Assembly (NCBI GenBank): GCA_002690655.1
Contig: NZFL01000008.1
Coordinates: forward strand, 32,932-89,689
From: Pedosphaera sp.
GTDB taxonomy: Bacteria > Verrucomicrobiota > Verrucomicrobiia > Limisphaerales > AAA164-E04
Direction of reading: 5' to 3'
DNA length: 56,758 bases
The translations under genes and the position numbers were made by a program. The notes under the pieces are model-generated. The model did not search any database and was not told the origin of the DNA. It saw nothing but the letters and a program-made list of their open reading frames with translations. Shown in pieces: positions 44,672 through 54,588 of the stretch (within the stretch, counting starts at the first letter, position 1; each line of letters opens with the position of its first letter).

Positions 44672-44695
44672 ATTTTTCATTCTAATCGGATTGCT

Positions 44696-46006
44696 TTAAT
44701 TACCTACACAGTAAAGTTTGTTGTTGGCTCGGATAAACAAGTTTCCATGGGCCGCTGTTATCATGGAGCGCGTCATGTTGTCGCCGCGCTCACCCATTGG
44801 AATCGTTGCCTTGATGGTCCCGTTGCTGGCATCCACCACCACGACATCAGCAGCGAAATTCATGAGATAAACCTTTCCATCAGCCACCAGTGGAGAAGCT
44901 TCAAATTTGCTGCGTCCAGGCAGTTCCAGAGACCACTTGATTTCGCCTGTTTTCGGATGTACTCGGGAAAGTGCGCCTCGCACATCGCTTAAAATGAAAA
45001 AGTCCTCGTATGCAAAAGCAGGGGTAGGAACGTCGGAACTCAGACTGCGTTGATCATTGCTTACCCAGGCAAGTGCGCCATCGTTCAGTTTACCCTTGCC
45101 GCCCAGCTTCACTGCATAAATTGGATCTTTCTTGGGTGCGCATGCCAGTGCAATCCCTGCTCCGGCAATAGGAGAGGGAACCAGTCGCCAGTGGGTGATC
45201 CGTTTTGGGTTCCACGTTCCCCATCGCCAGATCTCTTTTCCAGTTTCAGGGTCGTGCCCGGTGATGTCATCCCCGCCTACCACTAGGATTTCAGTCCTTC
45301 CGTCGTGCGTGTAGGGCATCGGGGTTGAGAAGGCTTCCAACGACTCCATTCGAGCATCGCTGGGGCGCAGTGTTTTCCATTTGACTTCACCTGTCGCTGG
45401 ATTGAGACCCGCTATGTAGGACTCGTTTGGTTTATCTTTAAAGCCTCGGCCGTGGACCGGTATATCTCGCTGTAAAACCTGAATGTAAAGCGTGTCCCCG
45501 TAAAGCAAGGGCGTGCTACTGAATGTCCATTGGAAACAGAATTCTCCCCATTTCTTCTCGAGATTGAAGCCCCAAAGTTTTTTCCCATCCATGTCGAATG
45601 CAACGAGTTCTCCGTTGCCATAAAAGAAAATGGCCTGTTTGCCATTCGTGAGAGGGGAAGGGGAGGCAAAATTGCTCCGGTCATCGCGCCTCATACCGAC
45701 GGCAACCTTATTGGACCACTGTATTGTTCCAGTTTTGCGATCCAGACAAATCGCAAGCAGGGTCTGATTGGTTTCGTCTGTAGAAGAAATCAATACCTTA
45801 TCTTCCCAAATCACCGGTGTAGCCGCACTGCTTCCTGGCAAATCCTTTGTCCATGCCAGATTTTCAGTTTTGGACCATCGCTCAGGAAGGTTGCTTTCGT
45901 CTGTGAATCCGTTGAAATTCGGACCTCGCCATTGTGGCCAGTTGGCTGCTTGCGTTGATTGGGCAAGCAACATGCAGCCCAATAGATATGTCAAATATCG
46001 TTTCAT
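44696..46006 (-). CDS. Secreted PQQ-like beta-propeller protein
   Basis: This 436-residue protein has a signal peptide (MKRYLTYLLGCMLLAQSTQA), then 'NWPQWRGPNFNGFTDESNLP', the standard opening of this group. Repeated blades carry the Trp-rich docking pattern: 'LDRKTGTIQWSNKV', 'LNPATGEVKWKT', 'HDPETGKEIWRW' and 'VHPKTGEIKWSLELPG'. PQQ-like propellers of this type usually lack the enzyme's catalytic residues and may act as scaffolds or sensors. It is upstream of the DUF1080 gene in the same transcript. Confidence 0.9.
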   Translation of the reverse strand: MKRYLTYLLGCMLLAQSTQAANWPQWRGPNFNGFTDESNLPERWSKTENLAWTKDLPGSSAATPVIWEDKVLISSTDETNQTLLAICLDRKTGTIQWSNKVAVGMRRDDRSNFASPSPLTNGKQAIFFYGNGELVAFDMDGKKLWGFNLEKKWGEFCFQWTFSSTPLLYGDTLYIQVLQRDIPVHGRGFKDKPNESYIAGLNPATGEVKWKTLRPSDARMESLEAFSTPMPYTHDGRTEILVVGGDDITGHDPETGKEIWRWGTWNPKRITHWRLVPSPIAGAGIALACAPKKDPIYAVKLGGKGKLNDGALAWVSNDQRSLSSDVPTPAFAYEDFFILSDVRGALSRVHPKTGEIKWSLELPGRSKFEASPLVADGKVYLMNFAADVVVVDASNGTIKATIPMGERGDNMTRSMITAAHGNLFIRANNKLYCVGN

Positions 46007-46091
46007 GATCTTTGATAGTTTTGTGCGTCACGGATTAAGAACTTACATTACGGAATGCAATTCGATTTCAAAAGATAAAAAATGCTGCCGC

Positions 46092-47018
46092 TCATACGTA
46101 AAGCGCGGTTTTTAATTCATGAAGAAGCACACTGACCAGTCCATGGCGCCTGTTTGGGTCAGGCTCCAGTGCTTTCAAAATACTTTTTTCAACTCCGACT
46201 GGAATATGTGGATTCACATCCCTTGGAGGAATGAAATCCTTTCCTCGATGGATTTGCTTGCGAAGGATTTCGTCGGGTGATTGCCCTTGAAAGGGCTTCT
46301 GGCCGGTCAAGACCTCGTAAGCCATGACTCCATAGGCAAAAATATCTACCCGGTGATCGATGGCTTCGCGCTGTAATTGTTCGGGAGCCATGTAGGCAGG
46401 GGTACCTGGGTTTTTCTGTAACTTGATCGGCGTTTCAGGGCGTGCCTGGGAAAGATCGAAATCAAGAAGGCGCACATTGCCGTTGCGTGACACGAGGATG
46501 TTCTCTGGTTTGAAATCAAGATGTATGTAACCGCAGTCATGCACATGTTCAAGAGCTTCCGCGCTGTCGATCAATATGTTGCCGATGAGATCGCTTAAAT
46601 CCATGGTTTCATCGGCCATGGCTTCCTTCAAGTTCAGCCCCTCAACATACTCCATGACCAGAAAGTGCTCACCATGAAGTTTGCCATGCTCCACGTAGTG
46701 GATGATGTATTCATGGTTGTGGACATCCTTAAGGATTTCGCAGCCTGCGATAAATCGTTTTCGGGCAACGGTATCCGTTTTTAATTTGGATAAGAGAAGC
46801 CTGACCGCGACCGTCTGTCCCTCCGGGTTTGTGGCCAACCAAAGGTCAGCCATCCCGCCACTGTTGATGAGTTCATGAAGCTGGTAAGGGCCGAATGGAC
46901 CAGGTCCAACGGCTTCGCCTTCAGATGGATTCTTTCGGCCAAAGAGATTCAGCATGTCTTCAAATGAGCAGAAACCATGCTCGATGTGTCTCGTTCCGTT
47001 CCAGTTTTCATGTTTCAA
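46092..47018 (-). CDS. Atypical Hanks-type serine/threonine protein kinase
   Basis: A 308-residue kinase (ATG 46955 would give a 287-residue form) without a membrane segment. The glycine loop is 'LINSGGMADLWLAT'. The usual VAIK lysine is replaced in 'TVAVRLLLSK' (Arg73), HRD reads 'HLDFKPEN' (Asp168, Lys170 and Asn173 kept), and DFG reads 'DFDLSQ' (Asp186 kept). The 'GTPAYMAPEQ' activation segment and 'DIFAYGVMAYEVLTG' are standard. The catalytic Asp and metal Asp remain, but Lys-to-Arg and DFG-to-DFD changes would alter ATP handling. Similar sequences appear to form a lineage group, so the changes may be ancestral and functional. Confidence 0.85.
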   Translation of the reverse strand: MKHENWNGTRHIEHGFCSFEDMLNLFGRKNPSEGEAVGPGPFGPYQLHELINSGGMADLWLATNPEGQTVAVRLLLSKLKTDTVARKRFIAGCEILKDVHNHEYIIHYVEHGKLHGEHFLVMEYVEGLNLKEAMADETMDLSDLIGNILIDSAEALEHVHDCGYIHLDFKPENILVSRNGNVRLLDFDLSQARPETPIKLQKNPGTPAYMAPEQLQREAIDHRVDIFAYGVMAYEVLTGQKPFQGQSPDEILRKQIHRGKDFIPPRDVNPHIPVGVEKSILKALEPDPNRRHGLVSVLLHELKTALYV

Positions 47019-47089
47019 GTGTTAGTTTTAGACCTTGGAGGGATCAAGGATTTTTATTAATAGCTTAGGAGTCTTTTTGAATTTACTGC

Positions 47090-47860
47090 ATGGTATTCCT
47101 CCTCAGAACCTTGAAAAACATCCTGAAAGCAGCTACCGAGGGACCGGTCCGCTTGTTTTATCCTGAAGTATGTCAGATCTGCCTTGATTCCACTGCCTTA
47201 CCTTTGCAGGGGTTTGTTTGTGAAGCTTGTCAACGGGGCATCATGCCTGTTCAGGCTCCCTTCTGTCATCGTTGTGGACTTCCTTTCGAAGGGGAAATAC
47301 ATCAGGCATTCCAATGCCCGAATTGTCACGATGTCCGGTTATTCTTTGTTTCATCAAGGTCCGCATGCGTTGCCAATACACTGATGTTGGATATGTTACA
47401 CCGTTATAAATACGCCAATGCCCGCTGGCTGGAACCTCTTTTTGAACGTTTGATGGGGGCTGCGCTGTTCAACGACCGCTTCATTGATACTTGGGATGTC
47501 GTCCTTCCGGTACCGCTTTATTCCGTGCGGCAGCGTGAGCGTGGATATAATCAATCCGCATTCCTTGCCCAAAGTATGGCAGCTCGCTTAAAGTTGCCTT
47601 GCCCTGAAGGAGTATTAAAAAGGGTTGCCCACACGCCTTCACAAACTATGCTCAGTCGGAAAGAGAGGGCTGTCAACATGGCGAAGGCCTTTGAAGTGGT
47701 TGATGTCGAGACAATCTCAAATCGCCGCGTTCTCCTGATCGATGATGTGTTTACGACCGGCGCGACTGTCAATGAGTGCGCACGCGTCTGCATGTGTGCA
47801 GGCGCCCAATCGGTGCATGTCTGGACGCTGGCTCGTGGGCTGGGAGTGATGGGAACCTGA
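47090..47860 (+). CDS. ComF family phosphoribosyltransferase-like protein
   Basis: This 256-residue protein has an N-terminal zinc-ribbon-like cysteine cluster ('CQICLDS', 'VCEACQRG', 'FCHRCGLPF', 'CPNCHD'). It is followed by 'LHRYKYANARWLEPLF' and the type I phosphoribosyltransferase domain: 'VLPVPLYSVRQRERGYNQSAFLA' (in part: PLYSVRQRERGYNQSAFLA), 'QTMLSRKERAVNMAKAF' and the PRPP loop 'VLLIDDVFTTGATVNE'. ComF proteins take part in DNA uptake in naturally competent bacteria, but are widespread elsewhere. accD starts 68 bases downstream on the same strand. Confidence 0.93.
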   Translation: MVFLLRTLKNILKAATEGPVRLFYPEVCQICLDSTALPLQGFVCEACQRGIMPVQAPFCHRCGLPFEGEIHQAFQCPNCHDVRLFFVSSRSACVANTLMLDMLHRYKYANARWLEPLFERLMGAALFNDRFIDTWDVVLPVPLYSVRQRERGYNQSAFLAQSMAARLKLPCPEGVLKRVAHTPSQTMLSRKERAVNMAKAFEVVDVETISNRRVLLIDDVFTTGATVNECARVCMCAGAQSVHVWTLARGLGVMGT

Positions 47861-47928
47861 ATGAGGCCTCGGTATTAACGAGAATTTTCAACAACCTTTG
47901 GTAAAAGAATTTTAGAAATTGCAACAAG

Positions 47929-48891
47929 ATGAGTAAATCTCCAGAAAAGCATGATACCAAATTTACGACCCGCAGTATCCCTGGCGTAGAAGCCAAAGAG
48001 CCGACAGTGACGCCCTTGTCAGGTGCGTCCGAGCAGGTGATGCTGAAACGGCCTCGTCCTTTGACCGGTGGGCCGCGAAAACGAGTCATTCCAGAAGGTC
48101 TTTGGACGAAATGCCCCAAGTGCAATGAGATGATCTATGACAAGGAACTCGAAGCCAAACAGAATGTTTGCTTTACTTGTGGTCATCATTTTGCGCTGAC
48201 GGCCTGGGAGCGTGTGCATTCACTTGTCAATGCCGATGACTTTGAGCAAATGGACGAAAACATGTCCAGCGTAGACGTGTTGGAGTTTCCTGGCTACATG
48301 AGCAAGATCGGAGCAAATCAGCAGAAAACCGGGCTCAAGGATGCAGTGATCACTGGGCTGGGTTCACTGAATCATCATCAAATCGCTCTTGGTGTCATGG
48401 ATTTCAGCTTCAATGGCGGCTCCATGGGATCCGTAGTCGGAGAGAAATTGACTCGATTGATTGAGAAGGGAACCGAATTGAGTTTACCAGTCATCATTTG
48501 TTCTACCAGTGGTGGAGCTCGAATGTATGAAGGGATGTTCAGTCTCATGCAGATGGCAAAAACCTGCGGGGCTCTGGCCTACCACGGCAAGCAGGGATTA
48601 CCATTCATCAGTGTATTAACTGACCCAACCATGGCGGGCGTGATGGCCAGTTTTGCAAGTGTTGGCGATTTGATTGTCGCGGAACCGGCCGCTCGCATTG
48701 GTTTCGCAGGGCCACGTGTGATCAAGGACACCACCAAGGCGGATTTACCCGAGGGTTTCCAGACCTCTGAGTTTTTGTGTGATCACGGTTTGATCGATGC
48801 CATCATCCCGCGGAAGGATCTTAAAAGCAGCTTGTCCCACTACCTCGATTTCCTGATGTCCGGCGTGAAAAGCAAATCAAAGACTGTTTGA
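47929..48891 (+). CDS. accD: Acetyl-CoA carboxylase carboxyltransferase subunit beta
   Basis: This 320-residue subunit moves the carboxyl group from carboxybiotin to acetyl-CoA with AccA, the first step of fatty-acid synthesis. A zinc ribbon is seen at Cys62/Cys65 ('KCPKCNEMIY') and Cys81/Cys84 ('VCFTCGHHF'). The crotonase-fold core has 'MDFSFNGGSMGSVVGEKL', 'ICSTSGGARMYEGMFSLMQMAKT' (in part: STSGGARMYEGMFSLMQM) and 'AEPAARIGFAGPRVI'. The first ~45 residues are a polar extension beyond the usual start. A hairpin terminator follows at 48912. Confidence 0.96.
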   Translation: MSKSPEKHDTKFTTRSIPGVEAKEPTVTPLSGASEQVMLKRPRPLTGGPRKRVIPEGLWTKCPKCNEMIYDKELEAKQNVCFTCGHHFALTAWERVHSLVNADDFEQMDENMSSVDVLEFPGYMSKIGANQQKTGLKDAVITGLGSLNHHQIALGVMDFSFNGGSMGSVVGEKLTRLIEKGTELSLPVIICSTSGGARMYEGMFSLMQMAKTCGALAYHGKQGLPFISVLTDPTMAGVMASFASVGDLIVAEPAARIGFAGPRVIKDTTKADLPEGFQTSEFLCDHGLIDAIIPRKDLKSSLSHYLDFLMSGVKSKSKTV

Positions 48892-48911
48892 ATTGAAGTG
48901 CAGATCCAAGC

Positions 48912-48950
48912 AAAGGATAGGCGCATCATTGATGCGCCTATCCTTTTTTC
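48912..48950 (+). terminator. Intrinsic terminator after accD
   Basis: A perfect 16-bp stem, AAAGGATAGGCGCATC (48912-48927) and GATGCGCCTATCCTTT (48931-48946), has a 3-base loop and further T residues. It lies 20 bases past the accD stop. On the minus strand the T-run is only three bases, so it works mainly for accD. Confidence 0.95.
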
Positions 48951-48971
48951 ATACAAGGGCTTCAGGAAATA

Positions 48972-50534
48972 TCAATGATTGTCGACAGTGATCCCGGGCC
49001 AGTCGTCTGTGCGGAATGGTGTCAGTGGTAATCCTTCCTTGTTCTGCACATTGCAGACGGGATTGTCCGCCCAGGCATACCTGACGGCTACCGGATTGGA
49101 AACCGATTCACTCCACACTTCTATCTGTGTTCTGTTGACGATCTTTGCTGCCGCAGGCACGAATTGCTGATCCGCTCCTGCAAGGGTAAAGCCAATGGGA
49201 GTGTTAACGTCAAATAAATCCATGCCGCCACCCACATGGTCAAACGTGAGTGTTATCTTGGCACCTTGTCGGTCCATTGATTGATAGATCGGACTACGAT
49301 AGACAAGGTCATAGTCATAGTCCTTTGCCAGTGCCCAGCGGGCGAGGCGCTTGCCGACATCTTCTTTGTTTTTTGGATGGATGTCCTGAGCCTCTCCCAG
49401 GTCAATGATGACTGCTTCGCCTGTATTGGCAAGCTTGCTCATGGTCATGGTTTGCGCCTCCCTGAGCTCAGCCCAGTCACTCTCAGCCGGTAGATCCTTT
49501 TCCAATTTGAAATCGGCTAACTGAACCCAGTAAAACGGAAAATCACCTTGATTCCAGACGTCGCGCCAATTCTGAATCATCAGAGGAAATAAATCACGGT
49601 ATTGATAAGCCCTTCCAGCATTGCTTTCTCCCTGATACCAGATGGCTCCTTTGATGCCATAACCAATCGTTGGGTGCAGCACTCCGTTGTAAATGTTGGA
49701 GGGTCGGTGATTGCCAAACAGCTGATTATTGGGACGATTAGGTCTTTTTGGAGTGGCTTCGCCTTTGGCGCGGGCCTCGATGGCCTTCCATTTCCATTCT
49801 TTCATCGCTTTCTCATAGTTGGCGATCTGTGTTTTCAACTTCTCATTGGCCTCCGTTTTTTTCCACCGCTCCATGAGAGGGGCATAGCGAGCATCAGTTT
49901 CCAGTAAATCGCGACGGATCCATGCCTCGGCGGCGGAACCTCCCCAGGCGTTATTGATCAGACCAATGGGCACCTTGAGCGTGCTGTGCAGCTGACGTCC
50001 AAAGAAGTAACCCACTGCGGAAAAATTACCTATGGTGTCACTGGAGCATTCCTCCCATTGTCCTTCGAAATCGTCCATTGGTACTTGAGTGCCTACTTGT
50101 GGAACGGAGACCAACCTGATCTCAGGGTAATGGGCGGTTAATTTCTCGAGGTCGGGGTCATTGGATGCATTGATGGACCATTGCATGTTGGATTGGCCGG
50201 AGCAGATCCAGACTTCGCCCGAAAGGATGTTTTCAAATTTCAGCGTGTTTTTTCCCCGAATGGTCATTGCATATGGCCCCCCCGTGGGTAACGCCGACAC
50301 ACTGACACGCCATGATCCGTCATCTCCAGCCCGAGTTTTGACTGTCTGATCATGGACAGTTACGGTGACTGTCTCTCTGGGATCTGCCCAACCCCAAACG
50401 GGGTTGGATTGGTTTCTTTGAAGAACCATGTTGTTTCCAATGATGGATGGCACTCGAACTTCAGACCGGACACCTGTGGAAAACAGACAAAGTGCAGTCA
50501 ATGCGATTAAGTGGAATTTGTGATAAGTCTTCAT
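48972..50534 (-). CDS. Secreted sialate O-acetylesterase-like SGNH hydrolase
   Basis: The start is ATG 50534, which gives the signal peptide MKTYHKFHLIALTALCLFSTGVRS; the frame is open to 50639 but those codons are not needed. The 520-residue protein has 'SGQSNMQWS' with nucleophile Ser115, 'INNAWGGSAAEAW', 'IWYQGESNAGRAYQYRDLFP' (in part: WYQGESNAGRAYQYRDLF) and 'DIHPKNKEDVGKRLARWAL' (catalytic Asp/His). These are standard for the family, which removes O-acetyl groups from sialic acid or other acetylated glycans. It fits the glycan-degrading character of the neighbourhood. Confidence 0.93.
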   Translation of the reverse strand: MKTYHKFHLIALTALCLFSTGVRSEVRVPSIIGNNMVLQRNQSNPVWGWADPRETVTVTVHDQTVKTRAGDDGSWRVSVSALPTGGPYAMTIRGKNTLKFENILSGEVWICSGQSNMQWSINASNDPDLEKLTAHYPEIRLVSVPQVGTQVPMDDFEGQWEECSSDTIGNFSAVGYFFGRQLHSTLKVPIGLINNAWGGSAAEAWIRRDLLETDARYAPLMERWKKTEANEKLKTQIANYEKAMKEWKWKAIEARAKGEATPKRPNRPNNQLFGNHRPSNIYNGVLHPTIGYGIKGAIWYQGESNAGRAYQYRDLFPLMIQNWRDVWNQGDFPFYWVQLADFKLEKDLPAESDWAELREAQTMTMSKLANTGEAVIIDLGEAQDIHPKNKEDVGKRLARWALAKDYDYDLVYRSPIYQSMDRQGAKITLTFDHVGGGMDLFDVNTPIGFTLAGADQQFVPAAAKIVNRTQIEVWSESVSNPVAVRYAWADNPVCNVQNKEGLPLTPFRTDDWPGITVDNH

Positions 50535-50884
50535 TTTATTTATAGCGCCATCAAAGGCGTCAAACCTCCGCACAACAAATGAATGCAAGGTGCTGTTCTG
50601 GGTTTCAAACATTCTGTCTTTTATCCTGATTTTCGCCAAGGCAAATCAACCATCCAACTATTTATTCAATGCCGGACAAAAATATTTCAATATTTCTCTT
50701 CCCTGTTCCCCGACGCTTTGAAGGTGTCAGAGATGCGCAAAGGGATTGGGTGACATGGATCCGTGTTTTAATGCAAATAAGAGGTTTTCAGGGGTAAATA
50801 ATGAAGGGGGGGAGATGTGGTTTCATCTGCTTTGCTGGCTTCCTTGTTTATCCTGGCGTGATTTCGGGTGGAGTGCGCAGGTGT
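50535..50884. other. Non-coding gap upstream of the esterase gene
   Basis: These 350 bases separate the esterase from the transporter gene on the same strand and should contain the esterase promoter. No gene, repeat or strong stem was recognised. Confidence 0.5.
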
Positions 50885-51775
50885 TCAAGTTTGTTGCTGC
50901 TTGACTTTGATCCACTCAGGAACAAGTTCGACCAGGATCATTGCCAGGAAGATCATTGCGCATCCCATGTATCCAATCCCGTTGATTCGCTCACCCAGAA
51001 AGAGGGCGCCAAACAGTCCCGCGAAGAGTGCTTCTGATGATAAGAAAATGGCTGCCTGAGGTCCAGTCGTATATCGCTGAGCGATAGCCTGTAGTGTAAA
51101 TGCGACACCACTGGAGAAGATTCCCGCATAAAGAATTTCCTTGGCGGCAGCGCGGATGGCATCGAGTTCAATCGATTCAAAGAACAGGGCACCGATGAAT
51201 CCCAGGAGAGCACATACCCCAAATTGAACCGCGGACAACGTCATTGGCCGGGCCGTCTGGCGACTCATGTTTCCGACCATGATCACCTGAATGGCCCAGA
51301 AGAATGCGCAGAGGATGGTCAACAGATCTCCGGTCTGCAGCTTGGCAAAATCACCTCCGCTCATGAGATAAATGCCGATGGTGGAAATCACCGATGCGGG
51401 CCAGATGATAAAATGTGGTTTTTGTCTCAGAAACAAGACGGTCAATATGGGAGTGATGACCACATACAATCCTGTAAGGAAACCAGAGTTGGTTACGGTT
51501 GTGGTTAGTAATCCTACTTGCTGTGAAGCCATGCCGAGAAATAGAACGCACCCGATCCAGCAAAGACCCCGCCAACTTTTTCTGCTCAAGGGGATACTTG
51601 CGGATCGGGATTCTTTCCGTGCAAGAGGGATCAGGATGAGTGTGGCAATCAAGAACCTCAAAGCAATGAACGTGTAGGGCCCAACAGCATCCATCGCGCT
51701 CGATTGAGCGACAAAGCCCATTCCCCAGATGGCTCCAGCCAGCAGCAGTGTCAAGTTAGCTTGTATTCTTGTCAT
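50885..51775 (-). CDS. DMT-superfamily (EamA) transporter
   Basis: The start is ATG 51775 (MTRIQANLTLLLAGAIWG); GTG 51802 would add nine residues. The ~296-residue protein has ten hydrophobic helices in two EamA repeats. The first starts 'LLLAGAIWGMGFVAQSSAM' with 'ALRFLIATLILIPLA'. The second ends '...EALFAGLFGALFLGERINGIGYMGCAMIFLAMIL' (in part: SSEALFAGLFGALFLGER). It is a drug/metabolite transporter of the cytoplasmic membrane. The substrate is unknown. Confidence 0.93.
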   Translation of the reverse strand: MTRIQANLTLLLAGAIWGMGFVAQSSAMDAVGPYTFIALRFLIATLILIPLARKESRSASIPLSRKSWRGLCWIGCVLFLGMASQQVGLLTTTVTNSGFLTGLYVVITPILTVLFLRQKPHFIIWPASVISTIGIYLMSGGDFAKLQTGDLLTILCAFFWAIQVIMVGNMSRQTARPMTLSAVQFGVCALLGFIGALFFESIELDAIRAAAKEILYAGIFSSGVAFTLQAIAQRYTTGPQAAIFLSSEALFAGLFGALFLGERINGIGYMGCAMIFLAMILVELVPEWIKVKQQQT

Positions 51776-51939
51776 TTTGATCTTGCTGAATCGAATCCTC
51801 ACGGAGGCAGGCCGTCATAGTCGTTCTTCCCGGAGAATTCTTATCCTAAATCCCCTGAATCATAAATCAAATTTCTGATCATCCTTGATTTGCTTTCGAT
51901 GGTTAATTTGTCGATACTCAACTGAATGCTTCACACCCC

Positions 51940-54531
51940 ATGCAAAGTCAGATGAAATACGCCATTTTGTGGATTACCGTTTGCATTGCGCTCTGCAATT
52001 CAAGGGCAAGTGCCGAGCATCTTGTCCTCGATGCAGATACTCAGATCAATTTGCCCTCAGGATTTGATGCTGAACTTCTGTATGAGGTGCCCGCATCACA
52101 AGGTTCATGGGTGGCCATGGCATTTGACCCCAAAGGTAGACTCATCGTATCAGATCAGGATGACAAAGGGGTGTTCAGGCTCACACTGACGGAAACCGAA
52201 GGGGCGGGAGTCCGTGTCGAGCATCTCGAGGGTTTCCCATACCTGCCTATCAACTGGGGGAGACGTCGCGTGGGCGGAGCACTGGGATTTCTTTATGCGT
52301 TTGATAGTCTCTACATGTCCTCCATGAAGGGGTTTTATCGGATCAGGGATACCGATGGAGATGATACCTTTGATGAATTCACGCTGCTGAAACAGTTGGG
52401 TGTTGGATACGAGCACTCTGCTCATTCCATCATCAAGACGGAAGATGGTCAGGGATTGTATCTGGTGACAGGGAATCATACTCCTCTGCCTCCGGGGATT
52501 CCCAGTCTTCAGCCTGCTGTCTGGGAAACGGATTCCCTGCTTCAGGAAATGAACGATGCGATGGGGCACGCGGTTGGGATTCAACCTCCGGCGGGATGGA
52601 TCTGTCGCATTACGCCCGATGGCAAGGATTGGGTGATGGTGGCATCAGGTTTCAGGAACGCCGTGGACATCGCCATCAATCGGGAAGGGGAATTGTTCAC
52701 TTATGATTCTGATCTGGAGTTTGATGTGGGAACTCCGTGGTATCGCCCGACACGTGTGAACCATGTGACATCGGCCAGTGAGTTTGGTTGGCGCCCAGGC
52801 TCTGCGAAATGGCCCGATTATTTTGAGGACAGCAATGGTGCAGTCATTAACATCGGCCCCGGTTCGCCTACCGGAATCAGTTTTGGTCATCACTCAAATT
52901 TCCCCGCCCCATATCAGGATAAACTGTTCATTTGCGATTGGACTTTCGGTTCTATTTATCTGATAGACATGGAGGAGGATGGCTCGAGTTATGTGGGCAC
53001 CAAAACAGAGTTTCTCAATGGGCAGCCACTGAATATTTCAGCCATGCGTTTCGGGCCCGATGGTCACATGTATTTCCTTGTAGGAGGGCGTAATACGGAT
53101 TCCAGGCTCTACCGGATACGGTATGTGGGCCCTCCACAAAAAGGGGCAGGAAAAAGGCTGGTAGCCAATCAAGATCTTAGGGACCTGCGCCATTCGTTGG
53201 AGGTTTTTCACGGGAACCCGCATGCCGGCAACACGGCGATTACCAGGGCCTGGCCTCACTTGTCTCATCCGGATCGAAATATTCGATACGCCGCACGCCT
53301 GGCGATTGAGAATCAACCGGTGAGTTTGTGGCAGGAACGCGTGCTGAGGGAAGAGGATCAAAGAGCCTTGATCCATGCGTCCATTGCTCTTTGTCGTCAT
53401 GGTGATCCGTCCTTGTCTCATCGTATTTTGAAGAAGCTCAATCAAATCCCATTCGATTCACTCGCTGCGGAGGATCAACTTGCCCTTCTCAGAGCTTATT
53501 CCCTTTGCTTTATTAGACTGGGTCAGCCTGCAGCAGAATTAATCAATGTGGTCATCGGAAATCTGGATCCATTCTTTCCGACAGGCGATGAACAAGTGAA
53601 CACCGAGTTGTGTCGGGTCCTTTCCTATCTGGATGCACCTCAGGTTGTCAAAAAGACGATCTCCTTGATGAAAATAACAGAGACCAGGACCCTCGATTAC
53701 GACAAGGAAATGTTGTCGCGTCACGAGTATGGCAAGGAGATTCTGAAAACGATGGCCAACACGCCCAACAGTCAGAATATTCAATATGCATACTCACTGC
53801 GGCGCGTTCGGAACGGGTGGACCCTTTCGGACCGGAAATACTTTTTTTCGTGGATGAATGAAACGCTCAGGAAGAGTGGGGGGAAGAGCTTTGCCGGCTA
53901 CATGCGGGCGATCAGAGAAGACGCCATCCAACATCTTTCACCTGAAGTTGCCACCTCTGTATCCTGGCTTCTCGGGGATATCGAAGGGGTGGATCTCAGT
54001 CAACTTCCAACTCCCAAAGGGCCTTCGGTCGCATGGAAAACGGACAAGGCAATGCAGCATTTTGAAGGGGAACTTAGCGGACGGGATTTTCAGAACGGCA
54101 AGGCCATGTTCTCTGCTGGACGTTGTGTGGCGTGTCATCGATTTCAGGGCTCGGGTGGATATTCAGGGCCGGACCTGGGGTCTGTTGGGAATCGATATTC
54201 CATACGTGATATCCTCGTTTCGATTTGCGAGCCGAGTCATTCCATATCGGAACAATACCAGGCCAGTACGGTGATATTGAAAAATGGATCGTCCCGCTAC
54301 GGACGCATCATCTTTAAAAATGAAAGCGAGATCGCCCTTGCTTCGAATCCATTTAACTTTGGTGATGTTCAGAAAATCCCTGCCTCAGATGTTGCGGAGA
54401 TCAAACCTTCGCAGATTTCCCTGATGCCTCCAGGGACTGTCAGCGGGATGAACCAGGATGAACTCATGGATTTAATGGCATATTTGATCTCAGGCGGAAA
54501 TCGCCGGCATGAGGTGTTCAAGCGAAACTGA
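51940..54531 (+). CDS. PVC-type heme-binding CxxCH protein (dehydrogenase-like propeller)
   Basis: An 863-residue secreted protein (signal peptide in MQSQMKYAILWITVCIALCNSRASA; ATG 51952 also possible). The N-terminal half (40-400) is a membrane-bound-dehydrogenase-like propeller ('INLPSGFDAELLYEVP', 'GFRNAVDIAINREGELFTYDSDLEFDVGTPWYRP', in part). The middle is helical (HEAT-like). The C-terminus is the putative heme-binding domain of Planctomycetes and Verrucomicrobia: C729-V-A-C732-H733 ('GRCVACHRFQGSGGYSGPDL', in part), then 'HSISEQYQASTVILKNG' and 'MNQDELMDLMAYLISGG'. It likely oxidises sugars or alcohols outside the cytoplasm. Confidence 0.92.
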   Translation: MQSQMKYAILWITVCIALCNSRASAEHLVLDADTQINLPSGFDAELLYEVPASQGSWVAMAFDPKGRLIVSDQDDKGVFRLTLTETEGAGVRVEHLEGFPYLPINWGRRRVGGALGFLYAFDSLYMSSMKGFYRIRDTDGDDTFDEFTLLKQLGVGYEHSAHSIIKTEDGQGLYLVTGNHTPLPPGIPSLQPAVWETDSLLQEMNDAMGHAVGIQPPAGWICRITPDGKDWVMVASGFRNAVDIAINREGELFTYDSDLEFDVGTPWYRPTRVNHVTSASEFGWRPGSAKWPDYFEDSNGAVINIGPGSPTGISFGHHSNFPAPYQDKLFICDWTFGSIYLIDMEEDGSSYVGTKTEFLNGQPLNISAMRFGPDGHMYFLVGGRNTDSRLYRIRYVGPPQKGAGKRLVANQDLRDLRHSLEVFHGNPHAGNTAITRAWPHLSHPDRNIRYAARLAIENQPVSLWQERVLREEDQRALIHASIALCRHGDPSLSHRILKKLNQIPFDSLAAEDQLALLRAYSLCFIRLGQPAAELINVVIGNLDPFFPTGDEQVNTELCRVLSYLDAPQVVKKTISLMKITETRTLDYDKEMLSRHEYGKEILKTMANTPNSQNIQYAYSLRRVRNGWTLSDRKYFFSWMNETLRKSGGKSFAGYMRAIREDAIQHLSPEVATSVSWLLGDIEGVDLSQLPTPKGPSVAWKTDKAMQHFEGELSGRDFQNGKAMFSAGRCVACHRFQGSGGYSGPDLGSVGNRYSIRDILVSICEPSHSISEQYQASTVILKNGSSRYGRIIFKNESEIALASNPFNFGDVQKIPASDVAEIKPSQISLMPPGTVSGMNQDELMDLMAYLISGGNRRHEVFKRN

Positions 54532-54588
54532 CGAAGTCCTTCGATTGATGCGGATCAGAGCTTGAGCAGCCAATACTCAATTTAATTT

